From Synechococcus sp. PCC 7335 (GTDB lineage Bacteria > Cyanobacteriota > Cyanobacteriia > Phormidesmidales > Phormidesmidaceae), in assembly GCF_000155595.1 (NCBI RefSeq), contig NZ_DS989904.1:3567612-3631611 (forward strand): a DNA stretch of 64,000 nucleotides. Reading direction: 5' to 3'. Below, piece by piece: positions 17,496 through 27,495 of this stretch; positions within the stretch are counted from its first letter, which is position 1; the number at the start of each line of letters is the position of its first letter. Position numbers and translations under genes: made by a program. The notes under the pieces are model-generated. The model was not told where the DNA came from. It made no database searches and saw only the letters and a program-made list of their open reading frames with translations.

Positions 17496-19541
17496 GTGAG
17501 CCTAACCTATACCTCTGGCATTAATTCGAATGCTAACCCTGACGCCGAATCGAACCCTAGTCGCCAAGTTGATGAGCAAGTTAATGAGCCAGTTGATAAG
17601 CAAATTGGCGAAGCGCATCAAGCAGCATCCACAGCTCGGTGGACTATTGAAGATAGTGAAGAGCTCTATCGAATCAGAGGATGGGGCGAGCCATACTTTT
17701 CAATCAACGCCAGAGGCAACATTACCGTATCTCCAAGGGGCGATCGTGGTGGCTCTTTGGATCTTAAGCAGCTGATTGAAGGACTGAAGCAAAGAGACTT
17801 TCAACTCCCTGTGCTGATCCGGTTTTCAGAGATCTTAGAAGATCGGCTAGAGCGAATCAACGCTTGCTTTGCCAAAGCGATCGCCCGTTACAGCTATGAG
17901 GGGGTTTATCAGGGCGTTTTCCCGGTTAAATGCAATCAACAGCGGCATATTGTTGAAGATCTCGTTCGTTTTGGCAAGGCGTTTCAGTTTGGCCTAGAAG
18001 CTGGAACCAAACCCGAGCTGATGATTGCGCTGGCCAGCTTAAATACGCCGGGGGCACTGATTATCTGTAATGGCTATAAAGACGAATCCTACATTGAAAC
18101 GGCTATGCTCGGCCAGCGGCTGGGGCAAAAGCCAATCATTGTATTAGAGCAGGTAGAAGAGGTGGCAGTGGCGATCGCTACTGCAAAGCGCCTTGGCATT
18201 CAGCCTAATCTAGGCGTACGCGCCAAACTTGCCGCCAAAGGATCAGGGCGTTGGGGCACGAGCGCAGGTGATCGTGCCAAATTTGGCTTAACCATACCTG
18301 AAATTATCACCGTGGTTGAAAAGCTAAAAGCAGCCGACATGCTAGATAGCTTGCAGCTTTTACACTTTCATATTGGCTCTCAGGTAAATGCGATTAGCGT
18401 CATCAAAGACGCGATGCGTGAAGCCTGTCAAATCTATGTAGAGCTTGTTAGCTTAGGTGCTCCCATGGGCTATCTCGATGTGGGTGGCGGTTTGGGCGTA
18501 GACTACGACGGCTCTAAAACCAGTTCTCAGGGCTCGAAGAATTACAGTATCCAGAACTATGCAAACGACGTGGTGGCTCATGTGAAGGATGCTTGTGTCG
18601 CTAGAGAACTGCCGATGCCGACCCTGGTAAGTGAAAGTGGACGGGCGATCGCCTCACATCAGTCCGTGCTCATATTCGATGTTCTAGGCACCAGCGAGGC
18701 CATTCCCGAAGACCCCGCTCCTTATCAAGACGGTGAACATAACCTCATTCGCGAACTTTGGGATGTGTACACCACCGTCAATGCTGACAACTATCAAGAA
18801 GCGTTCAATGATGCGGTTCAATTCAAAAAAGAAGCCGCTAGTTTGTTCAATCTCAACTATCTGCATCTAGCCGAACGTGCCCGCGTTGAAAGACTGTACT
18901 GGGGCTGTTGTAAAAAAGTGGCTGCGCTGCTCTACCAACAAGATTATGTTCCAGAAGAGCTAGAACATCTTGAGAAAAGCATGGCCTCTATCTACTATCT
19001 AAATCTCTCTCTTTTCAAAGCCGCCCTAGATTCATGGGCTATCGGTCAGCTCTTTCCTATCTTACCGATTCACCGGCTCAACGAAGAACCGACAAAACAC
19101 GCCACTCTAGCCGATCTCACCTGCGACAGCGATGGCAAGATCGATCGCTTCATCAGCCAAAAAGGAATCAAAGAAATTCTAGAACTTCACCCAGTCAGGA
19201 CCGATGAACCCTACTATCTCGGGATGTTCCTAGTCGGCGCATACCAAGAAACCCTAGGCAACCTTCATAACCTGTTTGGCAATATCAACACTGTTCACAT
19301 CCATCTAGCCTCAAAGGCTAAGACTCAGCAGGGCTACACCATCGAGCATGTCGTACGCGGCAGCACCACTAACGAAGTTCTTCGACAGGTGCAATATAAC
19401 CCTAAAGACATGATCGAACAGATTCGCCGTCGCTCTGAACAGGCGCTCAGTCAAGGTCAAATTACTATAGAAGAAGCTCGCAAACTAATGGACAACTACA
19501 AAGCAGGAATGGAACGCTATACCTATCTCAGTGAATCTTGA
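17496..19541 (+). CDS. speA: Biosynthetic arginine decarboxylase (agmatine-forming)
   Basis: PLP enzyme of the alanine-racemase-fold arginine decarboxylase family, converting arginine to agmatine for polyamine synthesis. Visible motifs are RWTIEDSEELYRIRGWGEPYF, the PLP lysine in GVFPVKCNQQRHIVE, LLHFHIGSQVNAIS, YLDVGGGLGVDYDG and the substrate-side DEPYYLGMFLVGAYQE. The frame is open to a TTG at 17409, but the GTG at 17496 has a good ribosome site (GAGGGAGAG, about nine bases away) and gives an N-terminus like other cyanobacterial SpeA proteins. At about 681 residues it has the expected size. It stands alone, 128 bases after the Hsp70-like gene. Confidence 0.92.
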   Translation: MSLTYTSGINSNANPDAESNPSRQVDEQVNEPVDKQIGEAHQAASTARWTIEDSEELYRIRGWGEPYFSINARGNITVSPRGDRGGSLDLKQLIEGLKQRDFQLPVLIRFSEILEDRLERINACFAKAIARYSYEGVYQGVFPVKCNQQRHIVEDLVRFGKAFQFGLEAGTKPELMIALASLNTPGALIICNGYKDESYIETAMLGQRLGQKPIIVLEQVEEVAVAIATAKRLGIQPNLGVRAKLAAKGSGRWGTSAGDRAKFGLTIPEIITVVEKLKAADMLDSLQLLHFHIGSQVNAISVIKDAMREACQIYVELVSLGAPMGYLDVGGGLGVDYDGSKTSSQGSKNYSIQNYANDVVAHVKDACVARELPMPTLVSESGRAIASHQSVLIFDVLGTSEAIPEDPAPYQDGEHNLIRELWDVYTTVNADNYQEAFNDAVQFKKEAASLFNLNYLHLAERARVERLYWGCCKKVAALLYQQDYVPEELEHLEKSMASIYYLNLSLFKAALDSWAIGQLFPILPIHRLNEEPTKHATLADLTCDSDGKIDRFISQKGIKEILELHPVRTDEPYYLGMFLVGAYQETLGNLHNLFGNINTVHIHLASKAKTQQGYTIEHVVRGSTTNEVLRQVQYNPKDMIEQIRRRSEQALSQGQITIEEARKLMDNYKAGMERYTYLSES

Positions 19542-19599
19542 AGACTCACTAAGTATCAAATCTGGATAGTATCAAATGTAGATAAATTCGTGATAGCCC

Positions 19600-20604
19600 T
19601 TAAGGAGCTGAGGCTACGTCTTCAGAAGCTTGTGACCTCATCTCTAGCTTAGAAGTAGTGTCTCTTTTGTTACCAAAGCTAGCAACCATCACCCCTATGA
19701 TAACGACTACTAGGGTTATAGTCTGAATGGTAGAAGGACGTTCCCCGTTGAGGAGAAAGGCATAGGTAACTCCAAATACGGGAGAAAGTACTGTCAACCT
19801 ACCAATCGTTCTAGAATCAAGATTGTTGGTAGAGGCATACCAAAGAAACTGAGCGCAGACAATTACGACTAGCGCATACACTGCCATGAGTACCCATAAG
19901 CTGCCGCTAAAAGCGTCGGCAAAGTGCATAGGTCCGAAAAGCTTCATGGCAATGAAGAAGAAAATAATCGAAGAGATAAAATTGCGAGAAAAGACGACTA
20001 AGCGCAGCGAGGCGGCTCTAGCAATCATGACATGGTTAATCAGTGCAGAGACGGCAAAGACAATTGTAGAAAGTAGAATGAGCGCGTCACCTCGATTGAG
20101 ATCAAAGCCATTGGTCGCAAGTATAATTGCGACTACCCCACCTGCTATCAATGAAAAACCCAGCCACTCTAATCGCTGAATTGACTTGCCGAGCGCGATC
20201 GCCCCAGCTAGAGCAAACAAAACAGGGCCAAGTCGTCCTAACAGAACAGCATTCGTAACAGATGTCTCTCTAAGCCCCAGAAAGATCAAAGCAGAGAGCA
20301 GTGTTGCTAAACAGCCATTGATCAACAAACCAACAATCACTTTTGTCTCTGTACGCTTGAGATCTTCTACAATACTACCAAACCCAAACCAAAACCCAAC
20401 TACGAGGGCCGCGCAGAAGTTACCAATAAAAAGCACATTACAGAATGAGATTGGATGAGCCACACCCCCTAACTCAGCACCGCCTGCAATCAGTAGAGAA
20501 ATCAACGCAGGTCGAGAAGCCGATAGGGCTCTTGAAGCCACTAGCATGAGCTGTAGGCTCGAACGGCTTTTCGGAGGGCTTGGACTAGCTAGTTTTTCGC
20601 TCAT
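19600..20604 (-). CDS. EamA/DMT-family transporter
   Basis: A 334-residue protein with about ten hydrophobic helices in the two-repeat arrangement of the drug/metabolite transporter superfamily, for example GLRETSVTNAVLLGRLGPVLFALAGAI in the first repeat (about residues 108-135) and GRLTVLSPVFGVTYAFLLNGE in the second. These proteins usually export amino acids or other metabolites. The substrate is unknown. ATG 20604. It is divergent from glucokinase and convergent with speA. Confidence 0.8.
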   Translation of the reverse strand: MSEKLASPSPPKSRSSLQLMLVASRALSASRPALISLLIAGGAELGGVAHPISFCNVLFIGNFCAALVVGFWFGFGSIVEDLKRTETKVIVGLLINGCLATLLSALIFLGLRETSVTNAVLLGRLGPVLFALAGAIALGKSIQRLEWLGFSLIAGGVVAIILATNGFDLNRGDALILLSTIVFAVSALINHVMIARAASLRLVVFSRNFISSIIFFFIAMKLFGPMHFADAFSGSLWVLMAVYALVVIVCAQFLWYASTNNLDSRTIGRLTVLSPVFGVTYAFLLNGERPSTIQTITLVVVIIGVMVASFGNKRDTTSKLEMRSQASEDVASAP

Positions 20605-20854
20605 ATTGTTTGGCTAAGTTTGGCTAGAGGCGCAGTAGCAAATGACTCAACTGCAAAGTGTAGCGAACTTTGTAGCAGCGAGGATGAGATAGCGCTGATA
20701 GTCCGCTCAAAAGTTCTACAATCGTAACGTGACTAGAACGGCTATGTAGCCTGCGCTGCAAAGCTGCTACTCAGATCTCTCCTTATTTTCTCAGGGAGAG
20801 TTAATCGAGACTTGATAGCGTCGAATTGAACCTCTTAAACTCTTCTTTAGACCT

Positions 20855-21970
20855 ATGCCAATACTTCTAGCAGGTGACGTTGGTGGTACCAAAACGATTC
20901 TACGCCTCGTAGAATTCTCGCCTCCTATCAAGCTTCAGTCCCAGTCTTTACCCGTTGACGCGCTCTACGAGAAAACCTACGTCAGCGCTAGCTTTTCGGA
21001 TCTGCACCTCATGGTAGAAGAATTCCTTGTAGAAGCTGGCACACAACTAGGAAGTGCTCCCTCTATCAAAGTTGCCTGCTTTGGCATTGCGGGTCCAGTC
21101 GTCGAGCGGCGTTCCGAGCTGACTAATTTAGGATGGTCACTTAATGCAGACCTGTTAGAAACAAAATTAAACATCCCAACCGTTGCGCTACTCAATGACT
21201 TTGAGGCAAATGGCTATGGTGTGCTAGGTCTAGAGCCATCAGAGCTATCGACACTACAGACAGCAGTGCCTCACCCCAAATATCCAATCGCAGTCATCGG
21301 TGCCGGAACCGGATTGGGCGAAGGGTTTCTAATTCCAGAGAACGGCTGCTACGAGGTGTTTCCAGGGGAAGGCGGTCACGCGGATTTCGCCCCTCAAACC
21401 TCAGAGGAGTATGGACTATGCCAATATCTTCAAAAGCGCGATCGCCTATCACATGTATCAATTGAGCGAGTAGTCTCTGGCATTGGAATTGTGTCTATCT
21501 ATCAGTATTTGCGCGACGAAGTGAAGCTAGCACCTGAATCAGAGGAAGTTTCAGCAGCTTTTGATGCTTGGAGGAAAGGCAAAGAGACTCATACTCATCC
21601 CCAGAGCCCAGCTGCAGCTATCTCTAAACATGCGATGCTCTCACAGGATGTCTCCACTAACACAGGTGAAGATAACACAGACAAAAAAGATATTCTCTGT
21701 GAACGAGCGCTAGAAATGTTTGTTCAGCTATACGGCTCGGAAGCAGGGAATCTAGCACTGAAGATTCTACCCTATGGTGGGCTGTATATCACAGGCGGAA
21801 TTGCGGCGAAGATTTTACCGCTAATGAAAAAAGGAGATTTCTTAGAGGCTTTTTTGAACAAAGGACGGGTGAGTACACTATTGAAGAAGGTGCCTATTCA
21901 TGTCGTGCTCAATCCTAAAGTAGGATTAATTGGGGCGGCACTCTACGCAGCCCGCTTAGGATCGATGTAG
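20855..21970 (+). CDS. glk: Glucokinase
   Basis: Bacterial ROK-independent glucokinase (glucose + ATP to glucose-6-phosphate). Motifs: LLAGDVGGTKTILRLVEF (phosphate-binding), LLNDFEANGYG with the catalytic Asp, IGAGTGLGEGFL, FPGEGGHADFAP and LYITGGIAAKIL. At 371 residues it is about 40-50 longer than E. coli Glk because of an inserted polar loop (about residues 230-275, rich in His, Ser, Thr and Asp) before the last helix. ATG 20855 fits the family start exactly. Confidence 0.93.
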   Translation: MPILLAGDVGGTKTILRLVEFSPPIKLQSQSLPVDALYEKTYVSASFSDLHLMVEEFLVEAGTQLGSAPSIKVACFGIAGPVVERRSELTNLGWSLNADLLETKLNIPTVALLNDFEANGYGVLGLEPSELSTLQTAVPHPKYPIAVIGAGTGLGEGFLIPENGCYEVFPGEGGHADFAPQTSEEYGLCQYLQKRDRLSHVSIERVVSGIGIVSIYQYLRDEVKLAPESEEVSAAFDAWRKGKETHTHPQSPAAAISKHAMLSQDVSTNTGEDNTDKKDILCERALEMFVQLYGSEAGNLALKILPYGGLYITGGIAAKILPLMKKGDFLEAFLNKGRVSTLLKKVPIHVVLNPKVGLIGAALYAARLGSM

Positions 21971-22087
21971 GCTTGCTTCTAGAGTCTGGCAAGGAAAGCC
22001 ATTCATCTATTCTTCATTCCTCTATTTTTGTTGATCTGACAGCCAACGCTGGAGGTATCGCTTGTCAACTTACAAAGGGTGCTCTAT

Positions 22088-23299
22088 ATGCTGACACCGC
22101 CGGTGATTCTAGTCGTTTTGTTGGCGATCGCCACCTACGCGCTCATCTCTAGGAAACTTGCGAGTTCCATCCTTTCTCTGCCGATGGTGTTCACAGGATT
22201 TGGCCTATTACTAGGTCAGATCGGCGCACAGATAGTCTCGATGGAAACCGGTCGTCAGGAAGTTCATCTGATCACTGAAATTACCCTGATACTGGTTTTG
22301 TTCGCTGATGCATCACGGGTAAACCTAGCATCGTTAAGAAGTAGCATTGCCATTCCTGAGCGCATGCTATTAATTGGCATGCCGCTATCTATTTTGTTTG
22401 GCACGATTATTGCTAGATGGGTATCCCCCGATCAACCTTGGGCACTTGCCTTTCTACTCTCAGCTATCCTCACGCCGACCGACGCAGCCTTAGGACAAAG
22501 CGTGGTGACCAGCCCAGCCGTACCCAAACGGATTAGTCAGAGCATCAACGTTGAAAGTGGGCTCAATGACGGGATAGCGCTGCCAATTGTGCTGATTGCG
22601 GCAATTATGTCCGCTGCTACTAGCGGAGCCCAAGGTGAAGGAGTACCTGAAAATATTGCTTTGTTTACCTGCTTGCAGCTCATTTTAGGGCCAGTAGCTG
22701 GAATTGTTGTCGGCTATCTTTCAGCAAAGCTACTAGATCTGGCGGTGAGCCGTAAAACAGTGACAATGGCCGAACAAGGACTCTATTTCCTAGCAACTGC
22801 CTTTATCGCTTACTACAGCGCTGAACTAATTGGCGGGAATGGTTTTATTGCGGCTTTTGTAGGCGGACTCACATTTGGCAATACGCTACCCGCACCGCCT
22901 ATGTTCATTAATGAGTTTATGGAGAGTGAAGGCCAACTCCTGACCATGCTGACTTTTTTAGTCTTTGGCTCTCTTCTAGCACCGATTGGGTTGACGCATG
23001 CTAGCTGGCGAACGCTGACACTGGCTATCTCATTTTTGAGCGTCGTTCGAGTGGCTGCTATCTGGCTAGCGCTGATCGGAATGAAGCTTAGTAGCTATGA
23101 GAAACTATTTCTGGGATGGTTTGGTCCTAGAGGACTGGCGTCTATTTTGTTTGTCCTACTGGTGCTAGAAGAATTTCCCATTCCAGGTGAGGATGAACTG
23201 ATTGCCTGTGTTGTTTTAACTGTGCTTTTTAGCATTGTGCTGCACGGCGTTAGCGCTGTACCTTTGTCCAACCTGTTTTCGAGAAAGAGTGCTAGATAG
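22088..23299 (+). CDS. Na+/H+ (cation:proton) antiporter, CPA family
   Basis: About 403 residues with roughly 12 membrane helices. Family-like features are the acidic pattern around LTPTDAALGQSVV and INVESGLNDGIALPIVLIAAI, and the helix FLATAFIAYYSAELIGGNGFIAAFVGG (about residues 235-261), which resemble the ion-binding helices of NhaP/CPA1 exchangers. A cytoplasmic C-terminal domain is absent. ATG 22088 is chosen over a GTG three codons upstream. Likely role: pH and sodium homeostasis. Confidence 0.85.
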   Translation: MLTPPVILVVLLAIATYALISRKLASSILSLPMVFTGFGLLLGQIGAQIVSMETGRQEVHLITEITLILVLFADASRVNLASLRSSIAIPERMLLIGMPLSILFGTIIARWVSPDQPWALAFLLSAILTPTDAALGQSVVTSPAVPKRISQSINVESGLNDGIALPIVLIAAIMSAATSGAQGEGVPENIALFTCLQLILGPVAGIVVGYLSAKLLDLAVSRKTVTMAEQGLYFLATAFIAYYSAELIGGNGFIAAFVGGLTFGNTLPAPPMFINEFMESEGQLLTMLTFLVFGSLLAPIGLTHASWRTLTLAISFLSVVRVAAIWLALIGMKLSSYEKLFLGWFGPRGLASILFVLLVLEEFPIPGEDELIACVVLTVLFSIVLHGVSAVPLSNLFSRKSAR

Positions 23300-23330
23300 G
23301 AATAGCGATGACTCGATAGAAGACTATAGG

Positions 23331-24155
23331 CTATGCACTGATCGCATTTATTTCTGTAGAGAGTACCGCTAATTTGCGAGCTAGGAACTGTCGCTGCCGG
23401 CGTGTTGTCTCGGGTGCCTCGATAATGCGGATAATGCGATCGCGCATTAAGCGGTGCTGCATCATAGTTGTTTCCAAATGAGCACTAAGTCCACAAAGGC
23501 GGCAGTTAATTTGATCTTCTGGCAAGCAAAAGAACACGCCTCCATCCGTGTGCTGAATGGTCTGCTCAAATAAATCAAAGACTTTGGCATTTCCTGTAAT
23601 GTTTTGGGCGTTCTCTAGACGACCATAAACGTGGAGACTCAAAAACGCCTGGTCGCTAGCATTTCCCATCTGATGGATGAGGCTGTGGTTGACTTCTCGA
23701 ACCATACCAGGGGAATAGGGAGCGACTTCCGGCTGACTCAGCCTCCTACCCTCAGAGTACCCTACCGCTAGTCGAATATCCTCTGCCTCCCCAGAATTAG
23801 TCTCTAACCGATAGATCAAATGCTCTGCTGCGCCAAAGCATTGAACAGCTCCCCATTCTGTCGCTCCGTGATCATGAATAGCGCTGAAATCACCTGGAAC
23901 CCAGCTCATCACCATGATCTCGAAGTGGCCACCGTGGAACACTAGCCGACGTCCGTAGCTATCGGCAGCTGGGTGATCAAAATCCGCCCAAGGTAGCAAA
24001 TCTTCTGTGGAAATGTTGGCGTCTAGAACAATTGCTTTAATCTGTGCTGGTGTAAGCAGGGATGCTTCTTGTAGTTGGCGAATCAGCCTTTGTAGCCTCA
24101 TAGGATAGACATCAATCGTAGTAGTCGGTGAAGGCGAGAGAATTGCGATAGTCAT
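23331..24155 (-). CDS. Cysteine-dioxygenase-type cupin protein
   Basis: The core matches the thiol dioxygenase cupin: metal-binding HDH in DFSAIHDHGATEWGAVQC (about residues 97-114), a lower His in FLSLHVYGRLENA, and LVFHGGHFEIMVMSW before it. Cysteine dioxygenase oxidises cysteine to cysteine sulfinate with Fe(II). At about 274 residues it is longer than classical CDO (~200), with an extra C-terminal region carrying a CRLCGL motif. The frame is open upstream to 24317, overlapping the next gene; the ATG at 24155 removes this and leaves a 77-base gap. It follows the ATP-grasp gene on the same strand, probably as an operon. Its substrate may be another thiol. Confidence 0.7.
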   Translation of the reverse strand: MTIAILSPSPTTTIDVYPMRLQRLIRQLQEASLLTPAQIKAIVLDANISTEDLLPWADFDHPAADSYGRRLVFHGGHFEIMVMSWVPGDFSAIHDHGATEWGAVQCFGAAEHLIYRLETNSGEAEDIRLAVGYSEGRRLSQPEVAPYSPGMVREVNHSLIHQMGNASDQAFLSLHVYGRLENAQNITGNAKVFDLFEQTIQHTDGGVFFCLPEDQINCRLCGLSAHLETTMMQHRLMRDRIIRIIEAPETTRRQRQFLARKLAVLSTEINAISA

Positions 24156-24232
24156 AGTTATAGTGATGATTCGGTGGATAGCTGAAGGGAGGAACAAGCA
24201 ATAGATAGAAAAGTAACAGGTGGATAAGTAAC

Positions 24233-25357
24233 CTATGCAAACTGGAGGTTGTCTTGGCAGTTTCGCTGAGGCGCGGCTGTCGTGAGTAAGGGGCGCTGTG
24301 AGAATGCCTTTAACCAATCTGTCAAGCGCTTCATCACAGGCTCACCGGTCAGTAGCTCTAGGCGTGCGAAGCCGCCGATATTACCTGCATTAATTTCGCT
24401 AATTCGCCAGGTACCCTCGTCGTCCATCAAAAAGTCATAGCCTAACGTGTGCAGTCCTAGCGCCTGATAGCGGCCGACGGTATGGCGAATGGCAGCGATT
24501 TCATCTTCTGTAATCTCAGCCAGTGTGCATTCGCCATCTCGGCTGACGTTGTTGACCCAGTGACCGCTCTTTGAGCGGCGTAAGTAGCTGCCATAGATTT
24601 CACCATCTACAACAACAACTCGCTTGTCTCCCTCGTCTGTCCGATGCAAATATCGACAGAACTGGAGCGGCTCTATTTGCCCCTGTTGGAGAAAGCTCAT
24701 GACGTGAGCGAATGTCGGGAATCGATGGGTTCCACTAAGCACGTTATCAACATAAAACACGCCTGCTTGGTACCAGATTTTGAAGACGCCGCGCCCGCCG
24801 CAGCTATTGGACTGCTTGGCAACAATAGTTTTATGCTGCTCGAAGAAGGCGATCGCTTGGTCATACTTATCAGTAGCGATGGCATCTGGAATGTAGCCTT
24901 CAGCCGTCTCTAACAAAAACTCAGCTCTCATCTGCGTCTGCTTACCCGTTGGGCTGTTGACAAACCGAGTGTACTTTTCCCATTCGGTCAAACGGCTTAA
25001 ATAACTGGGCGGAAAAGGCTTGAGCGTACGGCAAAAAACCAGGTCAACATCGGCTAGCGCTATTGGTCTAGCAGGCTCGTTTCCTATCGATAGAAAGTCA
25101 GGGTAGGTCAGCGCGCCAGCAACTGAGATCGCCGGAATATACGGGTGCTCTATGGGTAATGATTCAAAGCTGTCTTTTGAAGGCATTTCACGTCCACCCT
25201 CAGAAAGGACTTCAGAAATTGCCGTGGAAGTCACTCTAGGTGAAGGTAGATGGTAAAAAGACACGCTTTCATCTTGTGAGAGCCTTTGGTAGAAGGTGGG
25301 CACATCCAGCGGTGGACTGCCATAACGAGTAGGATCACATATGCTCAGTAGTTTCAT
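24233..25357 (-). CDS. GshB-like ATP-grasp ligase
   Basis: About 374 residues. ATP-grasp features: TIVAKQSNSCGGRGVFKIWY (nucleotide-binding lysine and glycine-rich loop, about residues 182-201), DEGDKRVVVVDGEIYGSYLRR, and the metal-ligand end GYDFLMDDEGTWRISEINAGNIGG. This order is that of glutathione synthetase GshB, which forms amide bonds from carboxylate, amine and ATP. The N-terminal ~120 residues are not recognisable as GshB. ATG 25357 is preferred to a GTG four codons earlier. Directly upstream of the CDO-like gene and divergent from the FMN-reductase/ATP-grasp fusion. A role in joining an amino acid or peptide is inferred. Confidence 0.7.
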   Translation of the reverse strand: MKLLSICDPTRYGSPPLDVPTFYQRLSQDESVSFYHLPSPRVTSTAISEVLSEGGREMPSKDSFESLPIEHPYIPAISVAGALTYPDFLSIGNEPARPIALADVDLVFCRTLKPFPPSYLSRLTEWEKYTRFVNSPTGKQTQMRAEFLLETAEGYIPDAIATDKYDQAIAFFEQHKTIVAKQSNSCGGRGVFKIWYQAGVFYVDNVLSGTHRFPTFAHVMSFLQQGQIEPLQFCRYLHRTDEGDKRVVVVDGEIYGSYLRRSKSGHWVNNVSRDGECTLAEITEDEIAAIRHTVGRYQALGLHTLGYDFLMDDEGTWRISEINAGNIGGFARLELLTGEPVMKRLTDWLKAFSQRPLLTTAAPQRNCQDNLQFA

Positions 25358-25659
25358 TAGTCGTTTCACAAGCGCTAGCGCAGGGTAGTGTAAGGCTCTA
25401 GATTGCTATCTCTAGCTTCTACAAGACACCACCAACATGAGGATTCTGGTACAAAAGGCTTAGAGAACACCTAAAGAATTCGAAGAACGCCCTAAACTAA
25501 CTCTTTTTATCTGCTGGTCGCTGTGTAATCAGCAAATTCTCATACAACGGTGAGTTGCGCTTGGTAGCGTTGATACGACTTCATCAAGCGCATCATCAAA
25601 CATCTGTTGGATAGCCGCTAAATAGCTAAGTCAATGGTTATAGCTGCGCCGCGAACACA

Positions 25660-27411
25660 ATGACTTACCCAAGCGTTCTTTTTATTAACTGCACCCTAAA
25701 ACAATCTCCCGAAGTGAGCAACACGGATGCTTTGTGGCGATGTGTTGCTCACTTCTATTGTCAGCAGGGTTGTCAGATAAGATCGCTTAGAACCGCAGAT
25801 CTACAGATTCTCTCAGGAACCACCTTAGATGAGGGTACAGGCGATGATTTTCCCCAGGTTTTATCGCAGATTCAGCAAGCAGATATCTTAATTCTCGGAA
25901 CGCCACTGATATGGGGAAATAGAACCTCAGAATGTCAGCGATTGATTGAGCGCCTTTATGGAACGCTTTCAGCTCAGGTAGATGCCGCGACAGGACAACC
26001 CATCTTGTATGGCAAGGTTTTTGGTTTGGTAGCAGTCGGCGATCAAGACAGCTGTGGACAAGGCGGCGCGATCGCTCACACCTGTCAGGATTTTAGTCGG
26101 CTAGGATGCATTCATCCACCCCACAATTGGGTTACTTGGTTTCGACCCATAGACACCGAAGCAGACTTTATTGAAGCTGAGGGAAAGCACGCTGTCTCTG
26201 TAAATAAAGCGGCCAAAGTGCTAGTAGAAAACTCTATTGCCCTTTTAGAAATGCTGCGAAACGAGCCACTATCAACCAACCTGCATGCAGCTACCCAAAC
26301 TGCGAAAAAGCTATCTCAAGCTGCAACAGTTGAGACTGGCACCTTTATTCTACCCAAGACAATCACCACTAAAGATTCGCCAAGCCAAAACGAAATCAGC
26401 TACCGCCATGTGACTAAGCGCATCTGGACAGTTATGCAAGCAGGCGCGCAGCGTGGATTCAAGTTTAAAGTTGTTAGCTTAGAAGATAGAACATTTCTAG
26501 CCGAACGAGCAGGAAAAGGATTTATCTACAAGATATATCCAGGTCACTTTTCCTTTCGCATTCGATATCAAGATTACGATGCTGAACAGCTAAAGTCTCA
26601 CAAACTGTCGCTCCTTGCTCAGCAAGGACTAGCGGTTCCTATCTCCTACGGGACGTTCAAATCGGCGGTAGATATTCCAGATGACTTACCTTCTCCTATC
26701 GTTGCTAAACCAGAGTCTGGATCGCTCAGCCAAAATGTATTTCCTAATCTAAAAACACCTGAACAGCTTCAGCAAGCAGCAGCGACCATTGAAGCCAGTG
26801 GCGATGTGATTAAGCTAGAGTCTCATATTTCAGGTCGTGATTACCGCGTGCTGGTGATCAACCATCAGTATGCAGGCTGCGTAGAAAGACGACCTGCGAA
26901 CGTTGTGGGCGATGGTCGGCGAACAATTCGCGAGCTATTTCACTTACGTAATCAAGAGCCAGGCAGAGGCGATCGCTACGAGACGCATACTACAATTCAC
27001 AAGCTAGTATTTGATCGTACTAGCCGCCAGCGACTAGAGTCAGCTGGCTATTCACTTGAGACAGTGCTCCTAGAAGGTGAAGTGTTCTACTTACAGGAGA
27101 AGATTACGGCTTCTACAGGATCAGACTACATAGACTGCAGTGATCAACTGCATAAAAGCATTGCCGAAGACTGTGTTGCCTTCTCTCATCGGTTCAAGAC
27201 ATTAACGCTAGGTTTTGATGTGATTACAACAGATATCACTCGTCCGCTAACTGAGGTAGGGGGTGCTTTCAACGAATACAACTTCCTACCGTACGTAGAT
27301 CTCCATGAAAACTGCAATATTGGTAAGAAGAGATCCGTTTGCGCTTTGATCTGGGACTATGTGGAAGCCAATGCGGATCGGATCGTAACGGAGCGGTTTG
27401 ATCCTTTCTAG
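25660..27411 (+). CDS. Fusion: NADPH-dependent FMN reductase-like + cyanophycin-synthetase-like ATP-grasp
   Basis: 583 residues in two parts. Residues 1-~190 resemble flavodoxin-fold FMN reductases (SVLFINCTLKQSP, then ADILILGTPLIWGNRTSECQ and a later YGKVFGLVAVGDQD). Residues ~245-583 are an ATP-grasp domain like the ligase half of CphA or GshF: FKFKVVSLEDRTFLAERAG, PIVAKPESGSLSQNVFP, KLESHISGRDYRVLVI followed by ERRPANVVGDGRRTIRELF, and the C-terminal GFDVITTDITRPLTEVGGAFN. ATP-grasp enzymes make amide or ester bonds. The fusion implies a redox step coupled to ligation. It is transcribed alone on the plus strand, convergent with the CDO/decarboxylase pair. The substrate is unknown. Confidence 0.7.
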   Translation: MTYPSVLFINCTLKQSPEVSNTDALWRCVAHFYCQQGCQIRSLRTADLQILSGTTLDEGTGDDFPQVLSQIQQADILILGTPLIWGNRTSECQRLIERLYGTLSAQVDAATGQPILYGKVFGLVAVGDQDSCGQGGAIAHTCQDFSRLGCIHPPHNWVTWFRPIDTEADFIEAEGKHAVSVNKAAKVLVENSIALLEMLRNEPLSTNLHAATQTAKKLSQAATVETGTFILPKTITTKDSPSQNEISYRHVTKRIWTVMQAGAQRGFKFKVVSLEDRTFLAERAGKGFIYKIYPGHFSFRIRYQDYDAEQLKSHKLSLLAQQGLAVPISYGTFKSAVDIPDDLPSPIVAKPESGSLSQNVFPNLKTPEQLQQAAATIEASGDVIKLESHISGRDYRVLVINHQYAGCVERRPANVVGDGRRTIRELFHLRNQEPGRGDRYETHTTIHKLVFDRTSRQRLESAGYSLETVLLEGEVFYLQEKITASTGSDYIDCSDQLHKSIAEDCVAFSHRFKTLTLGFDVITTDITRPLTEVGGAFNEYNFLPYVDLHENCNIGKKRSVCALIWDYVEANADRIVTERFDPF

Positions 27412-27495
27412 GTCTTTTCTAGGTCTACTTATTGCGACTAAACAGCCCACTTACTGGAGTAGAGTGCATTGCGATCACGTCGCGGATTTGCACAT

